Positions 1-6,314 of a DNA stretch of 9,227 nucleotides are shown here, piece by piece. Each line of letters opens with the position of its first letter. Within the stretch, counting starts at the first letter, position 1. The stretch comes from Chloroflexota bacterium (GTDB lineage: Bacteria > Chloroflexota > Anaerolineae > UBA1429). The stretch lies in assembly GCA_012515695.1 (NCBI GenBank), contig JAAYXX010000147.1:1-9227 (forward strand), in the 5' to 3' direction. The notes under the pieces are model-generated. The model was not told the origin of the DNA and searched no databases. It was given only the letters and a program-made list of their open reading frames with translations. Both the position numbers and the translations under genes were made by a program.

Positions 1-36
1 CCCTCACCCTATCCCTCTCCCAAAGGGCGAGGGCGC
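1..36. repeat. CCCTCTCCC/GGGCGAGGG hairpin repeat
   Basis: A C-rich tract leads into CCCTCTCCC (13-21), a three-base AAA loop and GGGCGAGGG (25-33); the arms match at 8 of 9 positions. The same kind of repeat occurs in opposite orientation at 4711-4745, so the pair brackets the four-gene operon. Hairpins of this type are common intergenic repeats in many GC-rich bacteria. The element lies upstream of the promoter at 76-104 and could end transcription arriving from the left, but there is no T tract after it. A minus-strand frame through it is not credible as a gene. Confidence 0.7.
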
Positions 37-75
37 TTGAGGGGGGCTGGCCGCTTTTCAAGCCGCTGCCGGTCT

Positions 76-104
76 TTGACATGACGCCCATGCTTGCGTA
101 AGAT
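76..104 (+). promoter_or_regulatory. sigma70-like promoter of the kinase-mutase-aldolase-PfkB operon
   Basis: A perfect -35 box TTGACA (76-81) is followed after exactly 17 bases by TAAGAT (99-104), which matches the TATAAT consensus at 4 of 6 positions. Transcription would start near 111, giving a leader of about 27 bases with AGGAG at 126-130. An in-frame ATG at 108 would lie at or before this start site, which argues for translation from the ATG at 138. No operator palindrome was noticed around it. Confidence 0.65.
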
Positions 105-137
105 TGGGTGATTTGCGTTCCCAGCAGGAGCAGTCCC

Positions 138-1595
138 ATGTATGTTCTCGGTATTGACCTCGGCACGCAAGGCGCCCGAGCCATCATAGCCGACCTGGAA
201 GGCCAGGTCAATTCCCAAGCCGTCAGCGATTTCCCCCTGGATCAGATCGCTTCCTCCTCGCCGGGGTGCTTTGAACAGGACCCACGCACTTGGCGCGAGG
301 CCGTGTTCGATGCGCTCGCCCAGGCCGTAGCGGCCTTTCGGCAGGCGGGCAACTCGCCAGACGCCATTGCCGCGCTATCTGTCATCTCTACTTCCGGCAC
401 GCTCTGCCTGGTGGATGCCGACGGGGAGCCGGTAGGCCCGGCCATCATGTATTCCGACTCGCGGGCCAGCCAGGCCGCCGCTCAAGTGCAGGCCGTCGCC
501 GGGGAACTGGCCGCCAAGCTGGGCACTGGCTTTTCCGCCTCGTTTGCCCTGAGCAAGCTGCACTGGCTGCAACAAGAGCAGCCCCACCGCCTGGAGCAGG
601 CCCGCTGGTTCCTCAGCCCCACCGACCTGGTCATCGGCTGGCTGTCGGGGACGTGGGGACGCACTGATTGGACCAACGCCCTCAAGTGGGGCTATGATAT
701 TATTGACCTGAACTGGCCCGCGCTGATCGAGCGAGACCTGCACCTGCCCTTAGGCAAACTCCCCGCCGTCCAGGCTCCCGGCACGCCTATAGGCCAGATC
801 ACGGCGCAAGCGGCGGCGCGCACGGGCCTGAGCGCAGGCACGCCGGTGATGGCAGGCTCGACAGACGGCACCGCCTCGCAGTTAGCCAGCGGGGCCGTGC
901 GGCCTGGCGATTGGAACAGCACGCTGGGCACGACCCTGGTGCTCAAAGGGGTGAGCGAGCACCTGCTGCGCGACCCGTTGGGCCGTATCTATTGCCACCG
1001 CCACCCGGACGGCTATTGGCTTCCCGGCGGGGCCAGCAGCACCGGCGCGGATTGCCTGACGCAGCGGTTTGACGCTCGGCGGCTGGACGCCCTGAACGCG
1101 GCGGCGCTGGATCACAGCCCCACCGACCTGCTGGTTTACCCGCTCATGCGACGCGGCGAGCGGTTCCCCTTTACCAAGCCCGACGCTACCGGCTTTGTGC
1201 TGGGGGAGGCCGCGAACGAGGCTGCTTATTTCGCCGCCCACCTGGAGGGCATCGCCTACGTGGAGCGGCTGTCCTATGAGGTGATCGAGGAATTGGGCGC
1301 GCCAGTGGGAGATACGCTGTACGTTGCCGGGGGCGGCACGCACAGCCTGGCGGGCCTGCAAATTCGGGCGGACGTCTTGGGGCGCTCCCTGCGCGTGCCC
1401 AAGGTCCCCTCCGGCGCGATGGGGGCCGCTATTTTGGCCGCGCGCGGGCGTTTCTTTCCCACGTTGGCCGCCGCAGCCGCCCGGATGATCCACTTTGAGC
1501 GCGTGGTAGAGCCGCGCCCGGAATATCAGGCAGCCTACGGGGAACGCTACCAGCGCTTCCTGCAAGCCTGCCGCGAACGGGGGTATCTGCCATGA
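138..1595 (+). CDS. FGGY-family carbohydrate kinase (xylulokinase-like)
   Basis: A cytoplasmic ATP-dependent sugar kinase of 485 residues, a normal length for the FGGY family (two actin-like domains). The N-terminal phosphate loop is GIDLGTQGAR (residues 5-14). The second domain opens with AGSTDGTASQLASGA (239-253), where Asp243 is the expected catalytic base. STLGTT (261-266), VAGGGTHS (397-404) and GAMGAAILAA (426-435) fit the ATP-binding elements. The start at 138 is chosen over the in-frame ATG at 108 because AGGAG (126-130) sits 7 bases before it, the family homology begins right there, and the promoter places the transcript start near 111. The stop overlaps the next start in ATGA. Xylulokinase is the closest general label, but FGGY enzymes also use ribulose, fuculose, rhamnulose, gluconate and glycerol, and the true sugar cannot be read from the sequence. 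The neighbouring FucA-like aldolase would suit a kinase that makes a ketose 1-phosphate; this is inference. Confidence 0.9.
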   Translation: MYVLGIDLGTQGARAIIADLEGQVNSQAVSDFPLDQIASSSPGCFEQDPRTWREAVFDALAQAVAAFRQAGNSPDAIAALSVISTSGTLCLVDADGEPVGPAIMYSDSRASQAAAQVQAVAGELAAKLGTGFSASFALSKLHWLQQEQPHRLEQARWFLSPTDLVIGWLSGTWGRTDWTNALKWGYDIIDLNWPALIERDLHLPLGKLPAVQAPGTPIGQITAQAAARTGLSAGTPVMAGSTDGTASQLASGAVRPGDWNSTLGTTLVLKGVSEHLLRDPLGRIYCHRHPDGYWLPGGASSTGADCLTQRFDARRLDALNAAALDHSPTDLLVYPLMRRGERFPFTKPDATGFVLGEAANEAAYFAAHLEGIAYVERLSYEVIEELGAPVGDTLYVAGGGTHSLAGLQIRADVLGRSLRVPKVPSGAMGAAILAARGRFFPTLAAAAARMIHFERVVEPRPEYQAAYGERYQRFLQACRERGYLP

Positions 1596-2971
1596 GCATC
1601 TTTAAGAGCTGCGACATTCGAGGGGTCTATGGCAGCGAGTTGACCGAGGATACCGCCTATCGGCTGGGGCGCGCCGTGGGCAGCCGCATGAGCGGCCAGC
1701 ATATCATCGTGGGCGGAGACCTGCGAACCAGCACGCCCGCCCTAAAGCAAGCGTTGATTGACGGGCTGCTACAGAGCGGCGCGCATGTGGTGGATATTGG
1801 CATCGTGCCCACCCCCGCTTTTTACTATGCCAAGAAAGCATGGGCCGCTCTGGGCGGCGTGATGGTTACAGCCTCGCACAACCCCGCACGCTACAACGGC
1901 TTCAAGCTGATGCTGGGCGACCTGCCCATTACCCCGGAGGCGCTGCAAGCTCTGGCCCGGCAGATGCAGGCGGGTGATTTCGCCCAGGGGCAAGGGACCT
2001 ACCGCCGCGAGGACATTCTGCCTGCTTACCAGCGCGCGCTGGTCGAGGCGTTCCCGGCGCTCAAGCCTCGTCGTGTGGTGGTGGACGCGGGGAATGGCTG
2101 CTTTTGGTCGGTGGCTCCCGCTGTGCTGCGCGCCACGGGCCAGCAAGTGACCGAGCTATACTGCACCCCCGACGGCTCTTTCCCCAACCGCAGCCCCAAC
2201 CCGGCAGTGCCGGAGCATTTGCAGGCCCTTCAGGCTGCTGTGACGCAGGCGGGCGCTGATTTCGGCGCGGCATACGATGGCGACGGCGACCGGGTCATTT
2301 TCGTGGATGGACGGGGCCGCGTGCAGCCCGCCGATCGCACGCTGGTGCTGTTTATTCGCTACCTGCTGCGGCAACATCCGGGGGCGGCGGTAGTCTATGA
2401 CCTGAAATCCTCCTCGGTGGTCCCCGATGAGGTGCAGGCCGCCGGGGGGCAACCGCTCCGCGAGAAATCGGGGCACGCCTTTATCAAGGCCCGGCTGCTG
2501 ACCGAACGGGCCATCCTGGGCGGCGAGATTAGCGGGCACTATTTCTTTGGCGCGCTGGGCGGAGATGATGCCCTGTACGCTACCTTGCTGCTGCTTCAGG
2601 TGTTGGACGACCTGGGAGTCTCCTTTGCGGAGGCGATGGACACGGTGCCGGTCTATCCCATCACGCCGGATTTGCGGCTTCCCTGTCCCAAAGAGCGCGC
2701 CCAGCGCATTCTAGACGAGCTGGCCGCGACGTTCGCCGAGTACCCTATTGACACCCTGGACGGGGTGCGCGTCCAGTTCCCCGATGGTTGGGCGCTGGCC
2801 CGCCTATCGGTGACGGAACCCCTGCTGACCCTCCGCTTTGAGGCCCACAGCCAGGAGACCCTTCAAGAGATTCAGGCGCAAGTGTTGCGTCGTTCCCCTT
2901 TGCTGGCAGAATTATACGCGGAACAGAAATATCCCCCATCACAGCCACACGAAAGCGAGAACGGACAATGA
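1592..2971 (+). CDS. phosphoglucomutase/phosphomannomutase (alpha-D-phosphohexomutase)
   Basis: Interconverts hexose 1-phosphate and hexose 6-phosphate through a phosphoserine enzyme and a bisphosphate intermediate. At 459 residues it has the usual length and all four domains. TASHNP (93-98) carries the phosphorylated Ser95, DGDGDR (229-234) is the Mg-binding loop, GEISGHYFF (311-319) is the sugar-specificity loop, and RLSVTEP (404-410) is the C-terminal phosphate-binding loop. The GEISGH form is typical of bacterial PMM/PGM enzymes that accept both glucose and mannose phosphates, so either activity is possible; a phosphopentomutase role is less likely. The ATG lies inside ATGA with the stop of the upstream kinase, and its own stop overlaps the aldolase start the same way, implying translational coupling. 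The last 10 or so residues are polar and probably a disordered tail. Confidence 0.92.
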   Translation: MSIFKSCDIRGVYGSELTEDTAYRLGRAVGSRMSGQHIIVGGDLRTSTPALKQALIDGLLQSGAHVVDIGIVPTPAFYYAKKAWAALGGVMVTASHNPARYNGFKLMLGDLPITPEALQALARQMQAGDFAQGQGTYRREDILPAYQRALVEAFPALKPRRVVVDAGNGCFWSVAPAVLRATGQQVTELYCTPDGSFPNRSPNPAVPEHLQALQAAVTQAGADFGAAYDGDGDRVIFVDGRGRVQPADRTLVLFIRYLLRQHPGAAVVYDLKSSSVVPDEVQAAGGQPLREKSGHAFIKARLLTERAILGGEISGHYFFGALGGDDALYATLLLLQVLDDLGVSFAEAMDTVPVYPITPDLRLPCPKERAQRILDELAATFAEYPIDTLDGVRVQFPDGWALARLSVTEPLLTLRFEAHSQETLQEIQAQVLRRSPLLAELYAEQKYPPSQPHESENGQ

Positions 2972-3567
2972 ACGATGTCAAACAACACATGATCGAGATC
3001 GCCCGCCTGATCTATGGGCGGTGTCTGAGCGATTCCGCCGGTGGCAATATCAGCGTGCGACACGAGGGCCTGATTTACGTCTCGCCGCGCTACATGGGAT
3101 CGGTCTACCGCTATCAAATCGCGCCGGAGCAAATCTCGGTGCTGGACGCGCAGCATAATGTGTTGGAAGGGCCAACCGAGCTATCTCGCGAGGTGCGTAT
3201 GCACCTGGCTGTCTATGATAACTTGCCCGAAGTGGGGTCGGTGATTCACGCTCACCCGCGCTGGATGATGGTTTTTGCGGCAGCCGGGCGCACGATGAAG
3301 CCAGTGCTGGAATATACGGCCAAGTTTGGCGATGTCGAGTGTGTGCCCGAAGTCAAGGCGCACTCACAAGAGTTGGCCGATCAGGTCGTGCAGGTGGCGC
3401 TGCGGCGGCGGGAGCAGCTTCAACGTTACGCGATGGGCGTGCTGCTGCCCAAGCATGGCGTGGCGGTGCTGGGGCACGACCTGGACAACGCCTATGACAC
3501 GCTGGAACGCCTGGAGAACAATGCGCGTTGCGCGCTGCTCTCTCGTCTGCTGCCGCCGGAGGAATAA
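2968..3567 (+). CDS. class II aldolase/adducin-family protein (FucA-like)
   Basis: A zinc-dependent aldolase-fold protein of 199 residues, close to the single-domain size of L-fuculose-1-phosphate aldolase. GGNIS (25-29) matches the phosphate-binding segment. SREVRMH (73-79) places Glu75 at the position of the FucA catalytic glutamate. HAH (94-96) supplies two zinc histidines and KHG (162-164) supplies the third, His163. The catalytic set is therefore complete. Known relatives split fuculose-, rhamnulose- or methylthioribulose-1-phosphate into DHAP plus an aldehyde, epimerise ribulose 5-phosphate (AraD), or dehydrate (MtnB); the sequence alone does not choose among these. It overlaps the mutase stop by 4 bases and ends 3 bases before the PfkB gene, whose ribosome binding site lies inside this gene's last codons. 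A cytoplasmic catabolic role next to a sugar kinase is the simplest reading. Confidence 0.87.
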   Translation: MNDVKQHMIEIARLIYGRCLSDSAGGNISVRHEGLIYVSPRYMGSVYRYQIAPEQISVLDAQHNVLEGPTELSREVRMHLAVYDNLPEVGSVIHAHPRWMMVFAAAGRTMKPVLEYTAKFGDVECVPEVKAHSQELADQVVQVALRRREQLQRYAMGVLLPKHGVAVLGHDLDNAYDTLERLENNARCALLSRLLPPEE

Positions 3568-3570
3568 CTC

Positions 3571-4518
3571 GTGATCCTGACTATTACGCCCAATACCGCC
3601 CTGGACAAGGTGCTCTTTGTAGACGATTTTGCCTTTGGGCAAACCGTGAGGGCCACGGGCGCGGCGGAGGGGATGGGTGGCAAGGGGGCCGTCGTCTCCT
3701 GGGTGCTGGGCCAGATCGGCACGCCTAGCCTGGCGACCGGCCTGGCCGCCGGGGAGACCGGGCGACGCATGGAGGCCAGGCTGCAAGCGGAGGGCGTTCG
3801 CACCGATTTCATCTGGGTGGGCGGGGAGACGCGCACCAACTATGTGCTGGCTCGCACCCGCGATGGGGTGCAGGGCACGGTTACGGTGGACGGCTTGCAG
3901 GTTACGCCAGACGACTCGCGCCGCCTGACGGAGCATGTGCTGTCCCTGTTGCCACAAGCCAGCCTCGTGTTCTGCGGGGGAAGCCTGCCGGGGGGGCGGG
4001 AGGTTGCCCCGGCCATGCCGCTGGACTGGTATGTGCCCATCATTCGCGCAGCCCAGGAGCGCGGCATCCTGACCATGCTGGATACCAGCGACCGCTTTTT
4101 GGCCCCCAACGTCGCCGCGCTGCCTGACATCATCAAGCCCAACGCCTCGGAGGCGGCCACGCTGCTGGGCCACCCGGTGAGCGGCCCGCAGCAGGCAGCC
4201 GCCGCCGTCCGCGAGCTACAGGCGCGGGGAATTCGCGTCCCCGTCATCACTCTGGGGGAACAAGGGGCCGTGGCGGGCACGGATGAGGGCGTTTTCTTTG
4301 TGCCGCCGCTTCAGGTGCGCGTGCTAAACACCGCCGGGGCGGGGGATGGATTTAGCGCCGGGCTGATCCAGGCTCGGCTTCAGGGCAAGGACTGGCGCGA
4401 GGCTCTGCGCTGGGCTGCCGCCGTCGCCACAGCCGCCTTGATCACGCCGGGCACAGGGGTCTGCCGCCTGGAAGACGCGCAAGCCCTGTACCCTCACACA
4501 CGTGTCGAGCAGATTTAA
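3571..4518 (+). CDS. PfkB-family sugar-phosphate kinase (1-phosphofructokinase/tagatose-6-phosphate kinase-like), divergent
   Basis: A ribokinase-fold ATP kinase of 315 residues, the usual length for the FruK/LacC branch. TPNTALDK (6-13) resembles the N-terminal substrate loop of FruK and LacC, with Asp12 in place. KPNASEAATLLG (189-200) and NTAGAGDGF (253-261) are the ATP and anion-hole motifs, with Asp259 the catalytic base. The start is GTG at 3571, supported by GGAGGA at 3558-3563, 7 bases upstream, and only 3 bases after the aldolase stop. Two departures stand out. After GGKG (36-39) the residues are AVVS, so the Asn expected two positions after GGKG is Val41. Asn253 also replaces the Asp often found at the start of the second PfkB signature. 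The substrate may therefore differ from fructose 1-phosphate or tagatose 6-phosphate. It is the last gene of the operon and is followed by the long hairpin at 4551-4624. Confidence 0.85.
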   Translation: MILTITPNTALDKVLFVDDFAFGQTVRATGAAEGMGGKGAVVSWVLGQIGTPSLATGLAAGETGRRMEARLQAEGVRTDFIWVGGETRTNYVLARTRDGVQGTVTVDGLQVTPDDSRRLTEHVLSLLPQASLVFCGGSLPGGREVAPAMPLDWYVPIIRAAQERGILTMLDTSDRFLAPNVAALPDIIKPNASEAATLLGHPVSGPQQAAAAVRELQARGIRVPVITLGEQGAVAGTDEGVFFVPPLQVRVLNTAGAGDGFSAGLIQARLQGKDWREALRWAAAVATAALITPGTGVCRLEDAQALYPHTRVEQI

Positions 4519-4550
4519 GAGGATATAGTTCGGCAACAGCCATTAGGATG

Positions 4551-4624
4551 GGCGGTTGAAACCGCGGCAACCGTTGCATCGCCAGCTTGCTGGCGATGCA
4601 ACGGTTGGTGCAGTTTCAACTGCC
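4551..4624 (+). repeat. 74-bp long-hairpin repeat element, copy A
   Basis: A near-perfect hairpin. The inner arms 4568-4586 and 4589-4607 are complementary over 19 bases, and the outer arms 4551-4566 and 4609-4624 pair at 13 of 16. It is made of two 33-base end units facing each other: a type with CCGCGGCAAC (4551-4583) and a type with CTGCACCAAC when read on the minus strand (4592-4624). The second unit matches 7425-7457 at 32 of 33 positions. The element sits 32 bases after the PfkB stop and could slow or end transcription, although it lacks a T tract. It resembles REP- or MITE-like intergenic elements; no coding capacity is seen. Confidence 0.85.
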
Positions 4625-4702
4625 TACGAGACGGCACGTATAATCGGACCCCCAGCTTCCAGCCGGGCATAATATAAAGCCGCCAAGGATGGCGGCGGTT
4701 CC
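4625..4702 (+). repeat. conserved tail module of hairpin repeat, copy A
   Basis: This stretch directly follows the hairpin element and is the reverse complement, at roughly 90% by eye, of 7346-7424. It holds TATAAT (4639-4644), a GGACC-led segment with an imperfect GCTTCC stem, and the hairpin GCCGCCA-AGGA-TGGCGGC. The conservation of the tail in both copies shows it belongs to the same mobile or dispersed unit as the hairpin. The TATAAT is a perfect -10 sequence, but no good -35 box is found at 16-18 bases upstream. Confidence 0.8.
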
Positions 4703-4710
4703 GAACAACT

Positions 4711-4745
4711 CCCTCTCCCTCTGGGAGAGGGCCGGGGTGAGGGTG
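4711..4745. repeat. CCCTCTCCC/GGGAGAGGG hairpin repeat, opposite orientation to 1-36
   Basis: CCCTCTCCC (4711-4719) and GGGAGAGGG (4723-4731) form a perfect 9-bp stem with a TCT loop, followed by the GGGGTGAGGG extension that mirrors the CCCTCACCCT lead of the copy at the left window edge. It is followed by another small hairpin, CGGCTG-AGTA-CAGCCG (4749-4764). Repeats of this sequence type are widespread in GC-rich bacterial genomes. Confidence 0.75.
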
Positions 4746-4783
4746 GTGCGGCTGAGTACAGCCGTGGGTGAGGGTGATCCGCT

Positions 4784-4816
4784 GGCGACGTAACGGTTGC
4801 CGCGGTTTCAAGCGCC
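4784..4816 (-). repeat. solo 33-bp end unit of the hairpin repeat
   Basis: Read on the minus strand, this unit matches 4551-4583 at 30 of 33 positions, including the shared core TTGAAACCGCGGCAACCGTT. It is not paired with an adjacent opposite-type unit, so it may be a remnant, or the outer end of a larger nested element spanning 4551-4816. The small hairpin GCGCCTC-TT-GAGGCGC (4812-4827) follows directly. The rest of 4519-4941 outside the listed repeats and the promoter shows nothing recognisable. Confidence 0.75.
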
Positions 4817-4860
4817 TCTTGAGGCGCAATTGTGCAATGGGGCAACACACTTTTTTCGGC

Positions 4861-4873
4861 ATTTGTGACAAAT
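4861..4873. promoter_or_regulatory. perfect 13-bp palindrome, candidate operator
   Basis: ATTTGTGACAAAT is a perfect palindrome around a central G and overlaps the proposed -35 box of the phosphofructokinase gene, where a bound repressor would block polymerase. A second half-like TTCACA at 4881-4886 faces TGTGA at 4864-4868, but the 13-base gap does not fit the CRP (6-base) or Rex arrangement. The regulator is unknown. Confidence 0.45.
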
Positions 4874-4892
4874 CCACCAGTTCACATATATT
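4863..4892 (+). promoter_or_regulatory. candidate sigma70-like promoter of the phosphofructokinase gene
   Basis: TTGTGA (4863-4868) and TATATT (4887-4892) are separated by 18 bases; an alternative -10, TATTAT, lies at 4889-4894. The region is clearly AT-rich compared with its surroundings. Transcription would start near 4900, leaving about 40 bases of leader with the ribosome site AGGAGGAG at 4928-4935. It gives the gene its own control, separate from the upstream operon. Confidence 0.5.
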
Positions 4893-4941
4893 ATGATGGG
4901 CTGATGGTGCGGATATTGAAATGGGCTAGGAGGAGCCACGA

Positions 4942-6165
4942 ATGGGCAAAAAGAAAGGCAATCTGGTCGTCGGTCAATCAGGTGGACCGACAGCGGTAAT
5001 CAACAACAGCCTCGTCGGAGTAATCCACGAAGCCTTCCGATATGAAGAAATCGGTGACATTTACGGGATGTTGCACGGTATTTCGGGAGTGCTTAACGAA
5101 GAACTGATCGACCTGCGCCGGGAATCTCCCGACACGCTGGAAACCTTGCGCGACACCCCTGCCTCGGCGTTGGGGACTGTGCGCTACAAGGTGACCGACG
5201 AAGATTACGAGCGTCTGCTGCAAGTCTTTCAGGCGTATGATGTGCGCTATTTCTTTTACATCGGTGGCAATGATTCGATGGACACCACCCACAAGATTCA
5301 TACTCTGCCAAGCCAAAAGGGGTATGAACTCCATGCCATCGGTGTGCCCAAGACAGTAGACAACGATTTGGCAGAAACAGACCATTGCCCCGGCTTTGGA
5401 AGCGCGGCCAACTTTGTGGCTGCGGCCGTCCGCAACACGGGCTTTGATACCGAGGCGATGGGTTCCAGCGGCCCCATCAAGCTGACCGAGATCATGGGGC
5501 GCAACGCGGGCTGGCTGACTGCCGCTGCTGCCCTGGCTAAGGACAAGCCCGAAGACCCGCCGCACCTGCTCTATGTGCCGGAGCACGGCATCTCTCTGGA
5601 GCAGTTTGTTGACGATGTTCGCCAGTGGTACCGCCGGTTGGGCTACTGCGTGGTGGCCGTGAGCGAGGGCCTGAAAAACGAAAAGGGAGAGGAATTTGGC
5701 ATCGCTGCGGGCGGCAGGGTCGAGGTGGATGCGTTCGGCCATGTTCGCAAGGGCGGCGTGATCGAGTTCTTGAGCGAAGTGCTGAAGGAATCCCTGGGGG
5801 TAACGATTCGCTCGGACAAGCCTGGCTACCTGCAACGTTCCTTCGGCGAATTGATGTCCCGTGTGGATCGGGAAGAGGCTTATATGGTTGGCCGGGCCGC
5901 TGTGCGCGCTGCAATGGCGGGCGAGTCCGACAAGAAGGTCACGCTGGTGCGCCTCCCTGGGCCGGAATATGAGGTGCAAACGGGGCTGGCCCCGCTTATC
6001 AAGGTCGCCAACATCGAGCGCAAGCTGCCGTCCGAGTTCCTCAACAAGCGCGGCAACGGGGTCACGGACGCCTTTTTGGAATATGCGCGCCCCCTCATCG
6101 GCGGCCCCCTCATCCGCTATGCGCGCCTGGAAAAGCACCCGGTTCCCAAGCGCTCCATCAAATAG
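4942..6165 (+). CDS. 6-phosphofructokinase, PPi-dependent type (diphosphate-fructose-6-phosphate 1-phosphotransferase)
   Basis: Phosphorylates fructose 6-phosphate to the 1,6-bisphosphate in glycolysis, in the cytoplasm. The 407-residue length exceeds the ~320 residues of classical ATP enzymes and fits the ~400-residue clade. GQSGGPTAVIN (11-21) starts the nucleotide/PPi site. GGNDS (108-112) has Asp111 where ATP enzymes have Gly, and PKTVDND (136-142) has Lys137 where ATP enzymes have Gly; both residues are the classic PPi-type signature. Asp140 in VDND is the catalytic base. MGRNAGWL (185-192) binds substrate and PGYLQR (294-299) is near the sugar-phosphate site. Asn110 replaces the Asp usual before that position. 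The start is fixed by AGGAGGAG (4928-4935), 6 bases before ATG. A PPi-linked enzyme would be reversible. It has its own promoter and a downstream hairpin, so it looks monocistronic. ATP dependence is the alternative and would need an assay. Confidence 0.88.
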   Translation: MGKKKGNLVVGQSGGPTAVINNSLVGVIHEAFRYEEIGDIYGMLHGISGVLNEELIDLRRESPDTLETLRDTPASALGTVRYKVTDEDYERLLQVFQAYDVRYFFYIGGNDSMDTTHKIHTLPSQKGYELHAIGVPKTVDNDLAETDHCPGFGSAANFVAAAVRNTGFDTEAMGSSGPIKLTEIMGRNAGWLTAAAALAKDKPEDPPHLLYVPEHGISLEQFVDDVRQWYRRLGYCVVAVSEGLKNEKGEEFGIAAGGRVEVDAFGHVRKGGVIEFLSEVLKESLGVTIRSDKPGYLQRSFGELMSRVDREEAYMVGRAAVRAAMAGESDKKVTLVRLPGPEYEVQTGLAPLIKVANIERKLPSEFLNKRGNGVTDAFLEYARPLIGGPLIRYARLEKHPVPKRSIK

Positions 6166-6174
6166 CACTCCCAA

Positions 6175-6201
6175 AAGGCCCCGACAACAGCTCGGGGCCT
6201 T
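6175..6201 (+). terminator. hairpin terminator after the phosphofructokinase gene
   Basis: AAGGCCCCGA (6175-6184) pairs perfectly with TCGGGGCCTT (6192-6201) over 10 bases with a 7-base loop, starting 9 bases after the stop codon. The U-run is missing (TGGTCTAG follows), so termination may be partial or the hairpin may mainly protect the 3' end. Confidence 0.6.
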
Positions 6202-6314
6202 GGTCTAGCGCTATGCGAGTCTCGCGCATCTCGTAGCCGCGCGGGCGCAGTAGCTTTTGGACGCCGCCCTCGCTGGCTATATCACGCATCTGTGCATAGA
6301 AGGGAATCATTGTC

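Noticed and set aside
882..1565. 227-codon minus-strand frame inside the FGGY kinase
   Set aside because: Composition is Arg/Gly/Pro-rich with no domain signature; it is an antisense shadow of a well-supported gene.
4551..4827. CRISPR array
   Set aside because: The repeated units are inverted, of two types, and irregularly spaced, with no direct repeats of constant spacing and no cas genes.
4812..4856. intrinsic terminator made of the GCGCCTC hairpin and the TTTTTT run at 4851-4856
   Set aside because: The T run starts 23 bases after the stem ends, too far for an intrinsic terminator.
4864..4886. CRP- or Rex-like operator (TGTGA...TCACA)
   Set aside because: The half-sites are 13 bases apart, whereas CRP needs 6 and Rex sites have a shorter spacer; only the 13-bp palindrome is kept.
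4978..6174. 398-codon open frame on the minus strand opposite the phosphofructokinase gene
   Set aside because: The plus-strand frame has complete PFK motifs, a strong ribosome site and a promoter. The antisense frame has no recognisable motifs and is a by-product of GC-rich codon use.
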